DNA from: Methylothermaceae bacterium
Lineage (GTDB): Bacteria > Pseudomonadota > Gammaproteobacteria > Methylococcales > Methylothermaceae
Assembly: GCA_026981855.1 (NCBI GenBank)
Contig: JALSIB010000029.1
Coordinates: 1 to 64,000, forward strand
Length of the DNA stretch: 64,000 nt
Direction of reading: 5' to 3'
In this document: positions 54,620-63,820 of the stretch, piece by piece
How the letters are laid out: every line of letters begins with the position of its first letter
Position numbering within the stretch: position 1 is the stretch's first letter
The notes under the pieces: generated by a model
Database searches by the model: none
What the model saw: only the letters and a program-made list of their open reading frames with translations
Told to the model about the DNA's origin: nothing
Program-made: the position numbers and the translations under genes

Positions 54620-55257
54620 GAACCCTGGCGCTTCGACCGGCCGAGGACGAGGGTCCAGGGGAGGGGGGCGCGCACGGTCATGAGATCGAACTCGGTGGAG
54701 ACGAATCGCAGAAAGGCGCGCTGTGACCAATGCTGGAGATGGCCGGGGCTGTTGCCCCAGGATCGCACGTGCGCTCCCCGGAGGAAATTCAGAATTCGCC
54801 ACAAGGGTTCTCTCGGTACGCTCATCAAGGCATAGGGTCTGGCGGCCTGGGCCAGCCGCGCCAGGCCCCGGGCCGGGTCGTCCAGGTGTTCCAGCACCTC
54901 GCAACACACCACCAGTTCGCCGTTGTGGGTCTGCGGGTCGAGATCGTAGAGGTTGAGGGGCTCGAAGCGCACCCGGGGGGAATCCACACGATTGCGGGCG
55001 ATATCGACGATGGTGGCCGAAAGGTCGGTGGCGGTGATTTCCGCCCCGGTGCGATCCAGCAGGCACCGGGTGATGTGGCCTTCGCCGCATCCCACTTCCA
55101 GGATCGAGGCGGGATCGACGGAAGCGGCCAGGTCGCCCACGGCTTGCTCGAAGTGTCTGAGCAGGGCTCTGGCCAGCGGGTTTTTGGTTTCGTATTTGTC
55201 CGAGCCGGTGCCGACCACGATGCCGTTTTCGATCAGCGGCGCCTTACGCGGTTTCAT
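54616..55257 (-). CDS. SAM-dependent class I methyltransferase
   Basis: A 213-residue class I methyltransferase. Motif I is ILEVGCGEGHITR (residues 52-64), motif II ITATDLSATIVDIA, with VVCCEVLEHL further on. The C-terminal WGNSPGHLQHWSQRAFLRF is typical of methyltransferases near glycan or polyketide genes. Its substrate is unknown; the neighbouring GT2 and flippase-like gene suggest a lipid-linked glycan. It overlaps both neighbours. Confidence 0.85.
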   Translation of the reverse strand: MKPRKAPLIENGIVVGTGSDKYETKNPLARALLRHFEQAVGDLAASVDPASILEVGCGEGHITRCLLDRTGAEITATDLSATIVDIARNRVDSPRVRFEPLNLYDLDPQTHNGELVVCCEVLEHLDDPARGLARLAQAARPYALMSVPREPLWRILNFLRGAHVRSWGNSPGHLQHWSQRAFLRFVSTEFDLMTVRAPLPWTLVLGRSKRQGS

Positions 55258-56209
55258 CGTCCGCCTCCCTTCCCGCGGTTTCCACCACCGCGCAAGCCGG
55301 TGGGCGCCGGCTGGCGTGGTGGGTGATCAACTCCGCCAACAGGCCGACCGAGATCAACTGGATCGACAGAATGACCAGCAGGATGCCGACGAAGAACAGC
55401 GGCCGGTTGCCGATCGGCCCCATTCCGGAAAACCACAGGATGGCCAGGTAGGCCAGAATGATGCCGCCCAGGAGTCCGAACACCAGACCCAGTCCACCGA
55501 AAAGATGGCCCGGTTTGTGGCGGTAGCGGGTGGTCGCCAGCACCGTCAGAAGGTCGAGGAATCCCCGGGCGTAGCGTTCCCAGCCGTATTTGGAGCTGCC
55601 GTGCATCCGCGGATGGTGCCGGACCGGAATCTCCCCGATGCGAAATCCCATGTCGTGGGCCAGAACCGGCACGTAACGGTGCAGTTCGCCGTAGATGCGG
55701 ATGTTCTGCAATACTTCACGGCGGTAGGCCTTGAAACCGCAATTGAAGTCGTGCAGCGGCACCCCGCTGAGCCAGGCGGTGACCTTGTTGAACAGTTTGG
55801 AGGGCAGGGTCTTGGAGAGGGGGTCCCGGCGCTTCTGTTTCCACCCGGAAACCAGGTCGTAACCCTGCTCCAGTTTCTCCAGAAAGGCGGGGATTTCTTC
55901 CGGGTCGTCCTGAAGATCGGCGTCCAGGGTGAAAACGATGTCGCCCCCGCTGGCCTCGAACCCCATCGCCAGGGCGAACGCCTTGCCGAAATTGCGCCGC
56001 AACCGCAGCGCCTTCACTGTCTCGGGTTGCCGGCGGGCCAGAGACCGCATGATTTCCCAGGAGCGGTCGCGGCTGCCGTCGTCGACGAAGACGATCTCGA
56101 AGCGGTATCGGGGAAGCTTTGCCATCACGGCGTGAATTCTTTGGCTCAGCGCTTCCAGAGAGCCGGCCTCGTCCTTGACGGGGATGACGAAACTGATCAA
56201 GGTGTTCAT
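55244..56209 (-). CDS. glycosyltransferase family 2 (DPM1/ArnC-like)
   Basis: A 321-residue membrane-tethered GT2. The N-terminal GT-A domain has VIPVKDEAGSLEAL, EIVFVDDGSRDRSWEI and the DXD in TLDADLQDDPEEIP (Asp96, Asp98). Two C-terminal membrane helices follow (GLVFGLLGGIILAYLAILWF and LFFVGILLVILSIQLISVG). This is the organisation of polyprenyl-phosphate glycosyltransferases such as ArnC/GtrB types. ATG 56209 overlaps the stop of the large membrane protein; the methyltransferase start overlaps its 3' end. Confidence 0.9.
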   Translation of the reverse strand: MNTLISFVIPVKDEAGSLEALSQRIHAVMAKLPRYRFEIVFVDDGSRDRSWEIMRSLARRQPETVKALRLRRNFGKAFALAMGFEASGGDIVFTLDADLQDDPEEIPAFLEKLEQGYDLVSGWKQKRRDPLSKTLPSKLFNKVTAWLSGVPLHDFNCGFKAYRREVLQNIRIYGELHRYVPVLAHDMGFRIGEIPVRHHPRMHGSSKYGWERYARGFLDLLTVLATTRYRHKPGHLFGGLGLVFGLLGGIILAYLAILWFSGMGPIGNRPLFFVGILLVILSIQLISVGLLAELITHHASRRPPACAVVETAGREADDETA

Positions 56210-57930
56210 TCTGTATGCGTAACCTCGGAGTTGGAGTTTTCCCGTGCCAGCGGAGGCACCGGAAGGGTTTGGTTCAATGGATGCCAAGTGTCGCCGATTC
56301 TGGCCCAGGCGCGCAACCGCAGGTCGCCCGGCTGGATGCGGGCATAGCCCTCCCAGCCGCTGGCGGTTTCTTCGATCCGCAGGTGTCTGGCGACGTCAGG
56401 GCGCGGAAAGCCGCCAATGGCGATTCCCCGCACGATGCCGTCCTGGTTGGTGAGGGCGATGCAGCGGATCTCTCCCGCCCGGCTGTAGGCCCAACCGTGT
56501 ACCTTGACGGTTTTGGGAAACAGTCTTCGCGCTTGGTCGAAAACCCCCCGGATCCGGCCGTCAGAGAGGGGCGTGGCGCCCGGCTCGATCCGCTCTCCCC
56601 TTTCCGGGCAGGCGGCGAAGGTGCCGTCGAAGGGGACGTGGCCGTTGGCTTTTAGAATGGCCATGAAGTGTTCCAGGGTGTTTCTCTGCCGGGGACCGTT
56701 GACGACAGGGGTGACGGCCTTGTGCAGGAGGGGGTAATCGAAGGCCCCGGTATAAAGCGAGACCAGGGCGAGGGGTTTGAGGGTGCTGCGGTGCATGAAG
56801 TGCAGGGTGGCGGGCCGGCTGCTCGTCCAGGCGCCAGATCCCAGCAGCAGAACGCATGTCGCTATGAGTGGGGGGGTTGCCTTGGAGAAAGAAGGGGTGC
56901 TGCGCAAATGGAGCCACGCGGTGAAGGTCAATCCCAGCCAGAACAATGCCGGCAGGGAGGCGTAGCGGGATGACAACGCCTGCTCCAACCCGAAGCCGGA
57001 ACGGGCGATGGCGGCCATGACGCCGTTGCACAGCCCATATGCCTGAAGCATGACCCACGGAGCCGCGGCCGCCCGGAGAGGCGGCTTGCTCTTCAGGGTG
57101 AGGAGCCAAAGCAGGCCGCCGATCCCTGCTGCAACGCCCCCCAGCCAGGCGGCATGGGGCAAGGTGTTGGCGCTCAGCCCGCCGACGAAGATCAGGGCGT
57201 ATTTGAGGATTGTGGCGGGGTCGTGCTGGAGAGCCGGATGATGGGAGGGGGTATGATATTGATGCAGGTAAAGGCCGATGGCGAAAATTCCCAGCGCCAG
57301 AATGAAAGCGACCTTGCGCCAGGATTGACCGCTCAGCCATGCGCCCACCACCATCGCCGGCCAGATGGCCAGGGCGGTGCTGTAGGTGAATATCCCTATG
57401 GTGGCCATGAGGCAGGCGCTGACAGGGCGGTGACGCAGCAGCAGATAAAAGGCGGCGATGGCGCACAGGTTGGCGCCGATCCAGGCCACACCGCTCATTC
57501 CCATCATCCAGTTGTGGACGGCGCGGGGGGTGAACACAAAAATGGAGATGGTCAATAACGCCAGCGGCCACTCTTGCCGGGAAAAGCCGCGTTTTGCAAA
57601 GCGATACAACAAACCGGCCTGCCCGGCCGCGAAAAGGAAAGCGAATGCGCCAAGCATCCGGTTGTCGCCGCCGCTCAGCCAGACGTTGAGGGCGTAGAAC
57701 ATTTTCGGCAACAGCACGATGTGTTCGTTGGCCGAAGGGGACAACCAAAGATTCAGGTGGGAGGTGAAGCCGCCTGCATCCAGAATCGTGGAAAGGTAGG
57801 TCCAATAGTCATTGTCCGGCAAAGAGCCGGAGCTCCAGATCAGCCATAGGATGAAGAGAGGAGGGGCGGAAGCAGGCAACAGAAATAATTTGTCAAATTG
57901 GGTGAAAGCACGAGGATATGCGGTCGTCAT
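56206..57930 (-). CDS. large polytopic membrane protein, glycan-cluster
   Basis: A 574-residue protein with about ten or eleven membrane helices up to residue 390 and a soluble C-terminal region of about 180 residues. The first periplasmic loop carries aromatic and acidic residues (SLPDNDYWTYLSTILDAGG), reminiscent of GT-C type glycosyltransferases. I recognise no named family. It is the first gene of the leftward set with GT2, methyltransferase and flippase-like genes. A role in transferring a sugar from a lipid carrier is inference. Confidence 0.7.
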   Translation of the reverse strand: MTTAYPRAFTQFDKLFLLPASAPPLFILWLIWSSGSLPDNDYWTYLSTILDAGGFTSHLNLWLSPSANEHIVLLPKMFYALNVWLSGGDNRMLGAFAFLFAAGQAGLLYRFAKRGFSRQEWPLALLTISIFVFTPRAVHNWMMGMSGVAWIGANLCAIAAFYLLLRHRPVSACLMATIGIFTYSTALAIWPAMVVGAWLSGQSWRKVAFILALGIFAIGLYLHQYHTPSHHPALQHDPATILKYALIFVGGLSANTLPHAAWLGGVAAGIGGLLWLLTLKSKPPLRAAAAPWVMLQAYGLCNGVMAAIARSGFGLEQALSSRYASLPALFWLGLTFTAWLHLRSTPSFSKATPPLIATCVLLLGSGAWTSSRPATLHFMHRSTLKPLALVSLYTGAFDYPLLHKAVTPVVNGPRQRNTLEHFMAILKANGHVPFDGTFAACPERGERIEPGATPLSDGRIRGVFDQARRLFPKTVKVHGWAYSRAGEIRCIALTNQDGIVRGIAIGGFPRPDVARHLRIEETASGWEGYARIQPGDLRLRAWARIGDTWHPLNQTLPVPPLARENSNSEVTHTE

Positions 57931-58061
57931 TGGGAAAGAGCGCCGATTTAAAGTTGAGAAAGCATACTCTTTTTTCTTTTTTGCTTCCTGTAAACGTTGG
58001 CGATCGGTGCTAAAATGCAGTGGTTTCATATAGGATATGGGGCTTTGATCGGGAAGGGGAG

Positions 58062-58475
58062 ATGGTGAGAAACAGATGCGCATTGCTTTTTGTGGTGCTT
58101 GCCGCTTTGTGGTTGGTCGGCTGTGAGGATATCCGCAAATCTCCCGGGGAGATCGTGTCGGAAAGGGCGAAAGCCAGGTGGGACGCCTTGATCCGGGGGG
58201 ATCTGCAAACCGCTTATGATTACCTTTCACCAGGCTATCGCCAGTCCACTCCCTTTGAACGTTATCGTCGTAAAATCCGGGGGGTGGGGTTATGGCGGAA
58301 GGCCCGTGTGGAAAGGGTCGAATGTGATGAGGCGGAAGTGTGCAAGGTGCTGGTTATGGTCGATGTTCACCTGGTGATTCCTCGATCCGGCGGCGAGCCG
58401 ATCGAATCGACAAACCCTGTGTACGAGCGATGGATATACTCCGAGGGTCAGTGGTGGTATGTGCCTGACCGTTAA
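58062..58475 (+). CDS. putative small lipoprotein
   Basis: A 137-residue protein with a lipoprotein signal: basic start, hydrophobic core and LVGC (Cys21). The mature part is a compact region including SPGYRQSTPFERYRRKIRGV and a C-terminal WIYSEGQWWYVPDR, a pattern seen in small NTF2-like or other secreted domains; family not certain. It starts at ATG 58062 behind GGAAGGGGAG. The upstream neighbour is divergent. Confidence 0.72.
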   Translation: MVRNRCALLFVVLAALWLVGCEDIRKSPGEIVSERAKARWDALIRGDLQTAYDYLSPGYRQSTPFERYRRKIRGVGLWRKARVERVECDEAEVCKVLVMVDVHLVIPRSGGEPIESTNPVYERWIYSEGQWWYVPDR

Positions 58476-58984
58476 TATGTGTTGTCTTTTTGCAACATTT
58501 ATGCGTGGGTGCGGTCGCGGGGCGGACCAATGAGGGGGTGGGTTTCTTCGGTTTGTTGGCGTCGTGGTCACGGGACTGGTGTCTTTCGTTTCGGCTGTCC
58601 ATAGCATGAATTCTGTTGATGACCGGTTCGTCTTGCCGTTGCCGGAGTTTTCTTTAATTCGCTTTTTTGCTGAAAATTTGTTGTTTTTTGGTTGCCTTTT
58701 GCTTCGGCTGTGCTAGCATTGATCTCTGAGAGAAGAACGGTGTCATCTTACAAACAGTGTGAAGGGATAGAGAGGGTGTTCGTTTGCTCTGCGCGGCTGA
58801 GGCCCGGAGTGTGGATTTCTGTCTTGCGCGGGTGTCCCAAAGGATTTACCCTTTACCGTCAACGATGCGGGCGCGGTCCGCCTTCGCTTCCCGGGACAAG
58901 GAGGTGTGCCGGGGTGCAGGGATGGGCCGGGCAGTGTAATAAATGGCCGTTTGTTTTCAACCTTTAAAAAACAAGGAGACTTTT
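58476..58984 (+). other. long leader and promoter region of secreted-protein gene
   Basis: About 510 bases without a convincing gene. A sigma-70 promoter (TTGCCT 58692-58697 and TAGCAT 58714-58719, 16 bases apart, TG upstream of the -10) would give a leader of about 265 bases before ATG 58985. The leader has G+C-rich segments capable of hairpins but matches no riboswitch I recognise. A strong ribosome site (AAGGAGAC) precedes the start. Confidence 0.45.
58692..58719 (+). promoter_or_regulatory. predicted sigma-70 promoter of secreted-protein gene
   Basis: TTGCCT, 16 bases, then TGCTAGCAT, an extended -10 element. It lies 266 bases before the start codon of the large secreted protein, implying a long untranslated leader. 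Confidence 0.55.
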
Positions 58985-60763
58985 ATGAAGTTCAAAATGT
59001 CTAAATTGGCCGTCGCGATGGTGGCCGCAGGTGCTGTCGGTAGCGCGTCGGCAGTATCGGTCAACCCTGATGGGACAGGACAGGTATTGATCTTCCCTTA
59101 TTACAATGTCAACAATGGCTTTGTGACCAATGTGGAAATCATCAATACCAAGGACGAGTATAAAATCGTCAAGGTACGCTTGCGCGAAGGCGGCAACTCC
59201 CAGGACGTGCTCGACTTCAATATCTATCTTTCCCCTTACGATGTCTGGAAAGGCGTCATTCGTCCGGTGGAGCGCACCGAGAATGGCGAAAAGGTCACGC
59301 GCGCCAATATCGTGAGTGCCGATACGACCTGTACCCTGCCGATGAACAACAAGGCCCTGACCATCAATGGTGTGGGTGGGCTGAAGCTGAACAGCACCGG
59401 TTGGGACATGAATGTGATCTACCCCGATGTAACGGACGCCGATGCGCGTGAAGGGTACATCGAAGTGATCGAGATGGGCGTTATCGACAAAGACACTTAT
59501 ATCGATCTCGATGGCGATGGCGCCACGGACGATGTGAGCGATGGTGGCGCGGTTCAGATCACCAACGCGGTCAAGCACGTGGATGGGGTGCCGCCCAACT
59601 GCGAGGCTATCGAAGCCGCCTGGAACAATGGAACCACCATCGGTTCCCAGCCTTCCGGTGCTCAGGTACCGAACTGGGGTACTTACTCTCCTAATGGTTA
59701 CGTTTATGTGGGGGATGCCGATCCGGAAGCGGCGCTGATGGCGCCTACGGGTGGGCTGTACGGTTTTGAAGTGCTGTTGAATACCCAGCAGGGTGCTGCG
59801 TTCATTGCTGACGCTACGGGGATCGACCACTATTCCACGGTCAGCCAGCATTACCGCTCCGATGATCCGATGCATTTCCTGCAGCCGTCTCTGGCTTCCG
59901 GGGATGTCAGCAGTGTCATGATTCCGGTTCCGGATCAGGATGGCGCGGTGATCATGAGCGGCATCGACACCACGGTGGATGCGACCCTGAACGATGGCGA
60001 CGACAACACCCCCTGGTCGGGTAACAATCCTTTGCCGATGGCGATGGCTCTGCAGGCCACGTCGGTCGCGAACAGCTATTTCGTGAACCCTGATTTCGAT
60101 GGGGCGACCGAGTGGGTTCTGACCTTCCCCATGAAGAAGCACGGAATCTTCAATGGGCAATATGCCAATGGAGCGCTCTTGTTCGATTCGGCGACCGGCG
60201 ATTATTCCTGCAGCGACAAGGATCAGGATGGCAACCCGGTGGGTGCCCCGGTCACTTCAAGCACTCCTGGAACCGAAGGGACGAATGTATGTTTTGCGGG
60301 GCGTGACAAGGATGCTGTCATCAGCGTGACGGTGTATGACCGGGAGGAAGGTACCATCACTCCTGAGAGCCCTGACTTTACCGTGTCTCCGGTCATCAAT
60401 CCGGAATCTCCGCAAATCATTCTGAAGCGTGAAGTCAATGTGGTGAGTTTCTCGGAGACGGGCAGCTCGATTCTCGGGGCGACCGAAGTGACCAATCTGA
60501 GCCCTGGTGAAGAATTCAAGGCAGGTTGGGCGAACATCATGTTCGATGGCAAGTATTGCCTGAAGAACGCTCAACTGACTTCGAGTTCGAATCCGCCGGA
60601 TGTGAATTTCCTGAGCACCGACTATGCGGACTTTTGTGGTATTCCCGTCGTCGGTTTCGGCGCGATGCAGGGGCGGGACTTCAGTGTCCAGGAAGGTGCT
60701 TACTTCGGGGAAACCACGGAACATCGCTTCATGCGTAATCTGACCCCCACGGCTACGCCGTAA
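58985..60763 (+). CDS. large secreted protein of unknown function
   Basis: A 592-residue protein with a Sec signal peptide (MKFKMSKLAVAMVAAGAVGS, cleavage near ASA). The mature part is acidic and rich in Asn, Asp, Gly and Thr, with motifs such as DLDGDGATDDVSDGG and SDKDQDGNP that could bind calcium. Several cysteines (for example CSDKDQ and CFAGRD) may form disulfides. No C-terminal sorting signal is seen. A strong ribosome site, long leader and dedicated terminator suggest high expression. I recognise no family; a surface or matrix protein is a reasonable guess. Confidence 0.75.
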   Translation: MKFKMSKLAVAMVAAGAVGSASAVSVNPDGTGQVLIFPYYNVNNGFVTNVEIINTKDEYKIVKVRLREGGNSQDVLDFNIYLSPYDVWKGVIRPVERTENGEKVTRANIVSADTTCTLPMNNKALTINGVGGLKLNSTGWDMNVIYPDVTDADAREGYIEVIEMGVIDKDTYIDLDGDGATDDVSDGGAVQITNAVKHVDGVPPNCEAIEAAWNNGTTIGSQPSGAQVPNWGTYSPNGYVYVGDADPEAALMAPTGGLYGFEVLLNTQQGAAFIADATGIDHYSTVSQHYRSDDPMHFLQPSLASGDVSSVMIPVPDQDGAVIMSGIDTTVDATLNDGDDNTPWSGNNPLPMAMALQATSVANSYFVNPDFDGATEWVLTFPMKKHGIFNGQYANGALLFDSATGDYSCSDKDQDGNPVGAPVTSSTPGTEGTNVCFAGRDKDAVISVTVYDREEGTITPESPDFTVSPVINPESPQIILKREVNVVSFSETGSSILGATEVTNLSPGEEFKAGWANIMFDGKYCLKNAQLTSSSNPPDVNFLSTDYADFCGIPVVGFGAMQGRDFSVQEGAYFGETTEHRFMRNLTPTATP

Positions 60764-60789
60764 GCATACCTTGTAACGATGCAAGGTCG

Positions 60790-60812
60790 GAGGCGGGCAA
60801 TTTGCCCGCCTC
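60790..60812 (+). terminator. rho-independent terminator
   Basis: GAGGCGGGCA and TGCCCGCCTC form a 10-base stem with a short ATT loop, followed by a T-rich run (TTCCTTTT). It ends the secreted-protein transcript. Confidence 0.85.
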
Positions 60813-60849
60813 TTCCTTTTGGAGAGGTGAAAAACCGACTTGGGGGAAC

Positions 60850-61773
60850 ATGAAGAGAAAACTTTCATTTTTTCTGGCGTGTGTCGTTCTTGCCGCCCAG
60901 GTGGGCGCGAAAGAATGGTCGAAGACGGTGATAGGTGACGATGAGATCGGCGTATCCCTGGGACGGCTTGAGGTGGAGTTGACGAAGGCGCCGCCTGATG
61001 CTCAGATGAAATTGCTGAACGATCCCGAGCGGTTGCGTAAAGTGTTGGGACAGATGTACCTGGCCCGGATTCTGGCCAACGAGGCTGTGGATCGGGGGCT
61101 GGATAAAGATCCGCTGTTGCGGTTGCGTGTGGAAAGCTATCGGGAGGGATTGCTGGCCAAGGCCAGACTGCGTCAGATACGCGATGAACCTGTCCCTGAC
61201 ATGACCAAGGCGGCCCAGGAGTATTACCGCGCGCATCTGGATGAATTCATGTCGCCGGAACGCGTTGATTTTTCCCATATTCTTGTTCAATGGAAAGGTA
61301 AGGGAAGGACGCGGGAAGAAGCGATGGAACTGGCCGGAAAACTGCTTGCGAAAGTTCGGCAGGGTGAAGAGATTTCCGCGTTGGCGGACAAGTATTCTGA
61401 TGATCCGTCCGTCAAAAAAAATCACGGGCATCTGGGCCCGCATACGCGGGCCACCTTGAAACCCGCTTTTGCCAAGGGAATCTTCGCTTTGCGCAAAGGA
61501 GAGTCCGGCTTGGTTGAAAGCCGGTTTGGCGTTCATGTTGTCAAAGTCCTGGACAAGGAACCGGCCCGGCAGTTGTCCTTCGAAGAGGTGAAAGAGAAAA
61601 TTGTGGCCCGGATGGAGGCTGATATCAGGAAAGAACGGGTAAATGCCTATCTGGATCGATTGAAAAAACGTCCTCTGAAATTGAACAAGCCGGTTTTGGA
61701 TGAATATATCAGGGAGAAAAAAGCCGAGCTTGGCTGGAAAGGTGAAAAAGAGGATATTCAAAATAAAAATTAG
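60850..61773 (+). CDS. periplasmic peptidyl-prolyl isomerase (parvulin/PpiC)
   Basis: A 307-residue exported protein. A signal peptide ends near QVGAK; then come a helical SurA-like N-terminal domain (residues 30-130), a parvulin domain (about residues 135-235) with RVDFSHILVQWK, SALADKYSDDPS and GLVESRFGVHVVKV, and a Lys-rich C-terminus. It should aid folding of exported proteins. It starts 38 bases after the terminator, and the polysaccharide exporter genes follow. Confidence 0.85.
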   Translation: MKRKLSFFLACVVLAAQVGAKEWSKTVIGDDEIGVSLGRLEVELTKAPPDAQMKLLNDPERLRKVLGQMYLARILANEAVDRGLDKDPLLRLRVESYREGLLAKARLRQIRDEPVPDMTKAAQEYYRAHLDEFMSPERVDFSHILVQWKGKGRTREEAMELAGKLLAKVRQGEEISALADKYSDDPSVKKNHGHLGPHTRATLKPAFAKGIFALRKGESGLVESRFGVHVVKVLDKEPARQLSFEEVKEKIVARMEADIRKERVNAYLDRLKKRPLKLNKPVLDEYIREKKAELGWKGEKEDIQNKN

Positions 61774-61811
61774 TAAATTTCCTTTTGTTTTGCGCGGTCG
61801 CTGTTCGGCCG

Positions 61812-62609
61812 ATGTCTGTTGTTTTGAAAATATTGTTTGAAGGTTGGCGGTTGCGATGGGCATTGTTGCAACTGTTGCGAAGGAGCATTGCTTCCCGGAC
61901 GCGCGGATCTGTTCTGGGGCTGGGGTGGTTGTTGCTCGAGCCTTTGTTTCTTTTCGCTTTATACACTTGGGTGTTCGGCCATCTGCTCAAGGTCCGGTTT
62001 GATGCCGGGGAGGGGCTGGGGGCGTTCGCGCTGTATCTTTGGTGCGGCTTGGTGCCTTACAACAGCTTTCAACAGGCCGTACAGGGCAGTGCAGGGGTGC
62101 TTGTGGGGAATCGTCCGCTATTGCTGCATACCAGATTTCCCGGCTGGATGCTTCCACTGGTGGAAGTGCTGGGAAGCGCGGTGAATGAAATTCTCGGGCT
62201 TTTCGTTCTGCTGCTGTTCGTCGGTTGGGAGCAGGGGGTGACTCCATGGATGGCGCTGATACCCCTGCTTGTTTTGGTGAGACTCCTGATCACGGGGGGC
62301 GTGGCATGGTTCACCAGCATACTGGCCGTTTTTCTCCCGGACTTTTCACAGCTACTGAGGATGCTTTTGACGCTGGTCTTTTTTGCCACGCCGATCATCT
62401 ATCCTTCCAAGCTTATCCCCATGGAATGGAAGTGGTTGTTGACTTTCAATCCTTTCTACTGGCTTGTGTCCGGTTACAGATCCGTGATGCTTGAAGCGGC
62501 CATGCCTCCTCCGGGATTCTGGTGGACAGCCTTGGGAGGGGGGCTGGGTTCGATGCTTGGTGTGGCATTCTTCAATCGCGCCCTCGGCAGGGCCAAAGAT
62601 TTCCTATGA
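61812..62609 (+). CDS. ABC-2 type polysaccharide export permease (Wzm-like)
   Basis: A 265-residue inner-membrane permease with about six helices. The N-terminal WALLQLLRRSIASRTRGSVL and YLWCGLVPYNSFQQAVQGSA segments match the permeases of ABC-type O-antigen or polysaccharide exporters. Together with the ATPase encoded next it would export a lipid-linked glycan. ATG 61812 is used; a TTG nine codons upstream is also possible. The stop overlaps the ATPase start by four bases. Confidence 0.86.
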   Translation: MSVVLKILFEGWRLRWALLQLLRRSIASRTRGSVLGLGWLLLEPLFLFALYTWVFGHLLKVRFDAGEGLGAFALYLWCGLVPYNSFQQAVQGSAGVLVGNRPLLLHTRFPGWMLPLVEVLGSAVNEILGLFVLLLFVGWEQGVTPWMALIPLLVLVRLLITGGVAWFTSILAVFLPDFSQLLRMLLTLVFFATPIIYPSKLIPMEWKWLLTFNPFYWLVSGYRSVMLEAAMPPPGFWWTALGGGLGSMLGVAFFNRALGRAKDFL

Positions 62610-63820
62610 CCGCGGCCCTCAATGCCTGGAATCTGGGCAAGGTCTACCGGCTTTACAATCGTCCCCTGGACAGTCTTCTGGAAATGCTGTTTCGCCGCCG
62701 CCGCCACACCCCTTTCCATGCCTTGGAAGATGTGTCGTTTCAACTCGATTTCGGCGAGACGCTGGGTATTGTGGGGGACAATGGCGCGGGAAAGAGCACG
62801 CTGCTGAAAATCCTGGCGGGGACCATCGAGCCTTCAACGGGCAGGTTGGAGGTTCGTGGCCGGGTGGCGGCCATACTCGAACTGGGGGTTGGTTTCCATC
62901 CTGAATTCACGGGCCTGGAAAACCTGCGTCTTGGATGCGCGATGATGGGGCTGGACGAGTCCGAAACCGAGGAGCGCATTCCCCAGATCCTGGAATTCTC
63001 GGAATTGGGGGAGTTCATCCATCAGCCGCTCAAGACCTACTCATCCGGTATGTATGTGCGTCTGGCTTTTTCCCTGGTGACTTCCGTCGATCCCGATATT
63101 CTGATCATCGACGAGGCGCTGGCGGTGGGGGATGCCCATTTTCAGAAAAAATGCATGGACCGGATGACCGAATTCCGGCAGCAGGGCAAGGCACTTTTGT
63201 TCTGTTCCCACTCCCTATATCAGATACGTCATCTGTGCGACCGGGCGTTATGGATTGACCATGGCAGGGTGCGCCTTATGGGGCCGGTGGAAGAGGTGGT
63301 GGATGCCTATCAGGATCATGTCCGCCGGCAGGATCTCAGCCATCCGGCCAAGTCCACGGCGGTCGAACCCGCTCATGCCGGCCCCGAGGAAAAAATCGCC
63401 TGGATCACGGAGGTTCGATGGCTCGCTTCGCCTGCCGGCGAAGAGGGCGTGCCGGTCTTTTCTACTCATGATGCGCTCAGACTCGAGGTGGTGGCCGGGT
63501 TGGGCCGGGTGGAGGCGGATGACGTGCATATCGGCGTCGTGATCCGGCGCAACGACAGCGTCGCCTGCTTCGGCGCCAGCACCGAGGTCGATCGGGTACC
63601 ATTGGCGATTCTCGAGAAGGGGCGGGTGGGCATCGTCTATGAGATTACTGATCTGCCCTTGTTGTCGGGAGAATATGGTTGTGATATCTACCTGCTCGAC
63701 GCGACAGGCGTCCATATCTACGACTGTTGGCCTGCCTGTCTGAAATTCCGGGTCAGACAACCGGGCAAGGAGCTGGGAATGTGCTGGATGGAGCATCGAT
63801 GGTTGCCGCCGCAGGGTTGA
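62606..63820 (+). CDS. ABC exporter ATPase with C-terminal glycan-binding domain (Wzt-like)
   Basis: A 404-residue ATPase. Walker A is GDNGAGKST (57-65), the signature YSSGMY (145-150) and Walker B LIIDE (166-170). The C-terminal part, residues about 260-400, is a Wzt-type beta-sandwich that binds the O-antigen or glycan end (SGEYGCDIYLLDATGVHIYD). So the exporter probably recognises a modified glycan terminus. The gene start overlaps the permease stop; its stop overlaps the next gene's ATG. Confidence 0.9.
   Translation: MTAALNAWNLGKVYRLYNRPLDSLLEMLFRRRRHTPFHALEDVSFQLDFGETLGIVGDNGAGKSTLLKILAGTIEPSTGRLEVRGRVAAILELGVGFHPEFTGLENLRLGCAMMGLDESETEERIPQILEFSELGEFIHQPLKTYSSGMYVRLAFSLVTSVDPDILIIDEALAVGDAHFQKKCMDRMTEFRQQGKALLFCSHSLYQIRHLCDRALWIDHGRVRLMGPVEEVVDAYQDHVRRQDLSHPAKSTAVEPAHAGPEEKIAWITEVRWLASPAGEEGVPVFSTHDALRLEVVAGLGRVEADDVHIGVVIRRNDSVACFGASTEVDRVPLAILEKGRVGIVYEITDLPLLSGEYGCDIYLLDATGVHIYDCWPACLKFRVRQPGKELGMCWMEHRWLPPQG

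Noticed and set aside
58692..58967. A 91-codon frame in the leader of the secreted protein
   Set aside because: It would start inside the predicted -35 element; composition is not coding-like, with no ribosome site or motif.
58720..58984. A known riboswitch in the long leader
   Set aside because: I compared by eye with c-di-GMP, TPP and other common motifs and saw no match; only a structure search could decide.
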